Assembly (NCBI GenBank): GCA_015179125.1
Contig: WHVA01000489.1
Location: forward strand, 19,118-83,117
Reading direction: 5' to 3'
DNA: 64,000 bases
Source of the DNA: Gautieria morchelliformis
Taxonomy: Eukaryota > Basidiomycota > Agaricomycetes > Gomphales > Gomphaceae
Of this stretch, positions 62,680 to 64,000 are shown piece by piece. Within the stretch, counting starts at the first letter, position 1, and the number at the start of each line of letters is the position of its first letter. The position numbers and the translations under genes were made by a program. The notes beneath the pieces are model-generated. The model had not been told where the DNA came from, did no database searches, and saw only the letters and a list, made by a program, of their open reading frames with translations.

Positions 62680-63752
62680 ATCTCACGATGAAAGCGCTAG
62701 AAAAAAGGAAACAGCCGCCGAGCGCCAGGGGTCCAAACAGATGTACACAGCACTTGATGGCTGCCCAAACCACAACCATCATCCGTGAGGACGATGACAT
62801 CCCTCGCTGGGCGAGGAATGGATGGACAAGATCGCCGACCTTGTCAGCGGTATTCCGTTGGAACTCCCTCCCTTACGGGAGGTGAATCATGAGATCAATG
62901 TTATTGATCCTGAAAAACACATGTGGTATAGACTACCCAAGTGTCCTGAACACTTCCGTGAGGAATTGTCCGTAAAGCTAGAACGATACACCACTGCGAA
63001 GTGGTGGATACCAGCAGCGGCCCATCAAGCAGTGCCAATGCTGTGTTGTACGAAGAAAAATGGTACGTTATGTACCGTCTTCGACCTGCGACAGCAGAAC
63101 GAGAACATGGTGAAGGACGTGACGCCCTTCCCGGATCAGGATGTCATCAGGATCAATGTCGCTCGCTGTAAATACAGGACGAAACTCGATATGTCAGAGG
63201 CATATGAGCAAATCTGTATTCGTCTGAAGACGTCCCAAAGACAGCCTTTGCGACGATCCTTGGCACATTTAGGAGCCAAGTGATACAGATGGGGATTGCA
63301 ATGCCCCATTGATGTTTCAACGTCTCATGACATCGATATTCTGCAACTGCATAGGTCGCTTCGTCCATGTCTACATGGATGACATTTCATCTTCTCACAC
63401 TCAATACAAGAGCACGAGGAACATCTCCGCATAGTCTTTGACAGACTATGGAGCAGCCATCTCTTCTTAAGTAAAAAGAAGGTGGATCTCTATTCAGAAA
63501 GAATGGAGTGCCTTGGCCACATCATAGATGGCCAAGGGGTTCACGCGGATGGAGACAAAATGCAACGCATCCGCAAGTGGAGGAGGCCTCGCACATTTAA
63601 CGACGTGCAGAGATTCCTTGGCCTCGTCCAATACCTGGCACACTACATGCCAGACGTCAGCGCATACACCACTCCCTTATCAGGATGCATGCACAACAAC
63701 TGTCCATTTGAATGGACGCCGTTGCTGGACAAATGCTTCCACAGCATACGAG
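62680..63752 (+). pseudogene. Gypsy-D reverse transcriptase, broken and truncated
   Basis: Open at 62822-63283 with SGIPLELPPLREVNHEINVI, KWWIPAAAHQAVPMLC, KKNGTLCTVFDLRQQNENMV and TKLDMSEAYEQI. Frameshifts follow. YMDD is present (about 63372-63383), but a one-base deletion comes directly after it. 63482-63752 is open again (MECLGHIIDGQGVHADGDKM, VQRFLGLVQYLAHYMPDVSA) and ends at DKCFHSI, where unrelated AT-rich DNA begins. Confidence 0.88.
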
Positions 63753-64000
63753 GTTATTCATAAAGTCTATGTACAATGAGATAAGAACCTACATAGTAAT
63801 ATTTCAAAACTACTATTTCTAATATATAAGAATTATTATTCAGATTTATAGAGCAACACTAATACATATAAACTTCTGTATGAGTATGTTCATCTCGGTT
63901 GAAAAGATACATTAGAATATTATAGTAAGAGACTGAAGATTGATAGACACTTAGAATAGATAAAAGGAGGATATATAATATGATATGTATGGCAGGGTAT
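63753..64000. other. AT-rich sequence at the window end
   Basis: Abrupt change from pol to very AT-rich DNA, probably the edge of another insertion. Nothing more can be said without the next sequence. Confidence 0.5.

Larger units (their letters stand above)
60461..63752 (+). mobile_element. Gypsy-D: diverged relative of the Gypsy-A/B family, both ends cut
   Basis: Partial gag, protease and RT in the order of the A/B family but clearly more divergent. It starts in mid-gag directly after the cut LTR of Gypsy-C and ends in the RT-RNase H linker at about 63752. Many frameshifts. A 1036-bp solo LTR is inserted in the zinc knuckle. Confidence 0.88.

Noticed and set aside
1-64000. tRNA and rRNA genes
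   Set aside because: I noticed no cloverleaf-like sequence with A and B boxes and no rRNA core motifs. A tRNA search program would be needed to exclude one.

Overview
This window is a transposon-dense stretch of a fungal genome, almost certainly a basidiomycete of the Agaricomycetes type. The evidence is the mix of short introns (about 44-95 bp), Ty3/Gypsy elements with chromodomains, Ty1/Copia elements, a LINE with an RNase H domain, a CxC5/CxC6 (KDZ-transposon-associated) gene, an atypical alpha-kinase and DUF3712-type genes. I cannot name the species. Nearly all of the 64 kb can be parsed as elements inserted into elements, and many insertions keep exact 5-bp target duplications.

Layout. 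1-7595: a Ty3/Gypsy copy on the minus strand (Gypsy-A), interrupted by a 683-bp solo LTR. 7596-8094: a solo LTR of a recurring ~497-bp family (called S1 here) at the junction with 8095-13294, a second copy of the same Gypsy family on the plus strand (Gypsy-B). A and B form a large imperfect inverted repeat. 13295-19679: low-repeat DNA with fragments of unidentified genes. 19680-23452: a decayed Copia copy (Copia-1a). 23453-23930: an AT-rich repeat. 23931-29967: a foldback element whose right-hand minisatellite arm is split by a 5'-truncated LINE (24859-29463), itself split by a further insert and an S1 solo LTR. 29968-33510: AT-rich DNA, a fragment of a different Gypsy family, and a Gypsy-A/B ORF3 fragment split by another S1 solo LTR.

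33511-49168 is the most interesting part. It is a long-terminal-inverted-repeat element whose two ends are tipped by the same 31/32-bp palindrome-rich minisatellite. Its interior holds an intact six-exon CxC5/CxC6 (KDZ-type) gene, an intact five-exon alpha-kinase gene and an F-box/LRR-like remnant. The 23.9-30.0 kb foldback is an internally deleted relative of it. A complete, apparently recent Copia element (Copia-1b, 34050-38547, LTRs identical by eye, one 1340-codon polyprotein, TSD GGTAC) sits in its left minisatellite. A Copia-2 solo LTR sits in its right arm.

49169-53949: three DUF3712-family gene remnants in both orientations, one split by a solo LTR. 53950-55917: the 5' part of Copia-2, whose LTR contains a nested solo LTR. 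It is cut in its protease by Gypsy-C (55918-60460), whose pol has been replaced by an S1 LTR. 60461-63752: Gypsy-D, a diverged Gypsy relative whose Gag zinc knuckle is split by a 1036-bp solo LTR. 63753-64000: AT-rich sequence.

Intact coding capacity is limited to Copia-1b, the CxC5/CxC6 gene and the alpha-kinase gene. Several nonsense codons in the decayed copies are CGA-to-TGA changes, suggesting CpG deamination. All element names here are local labels, not database names.
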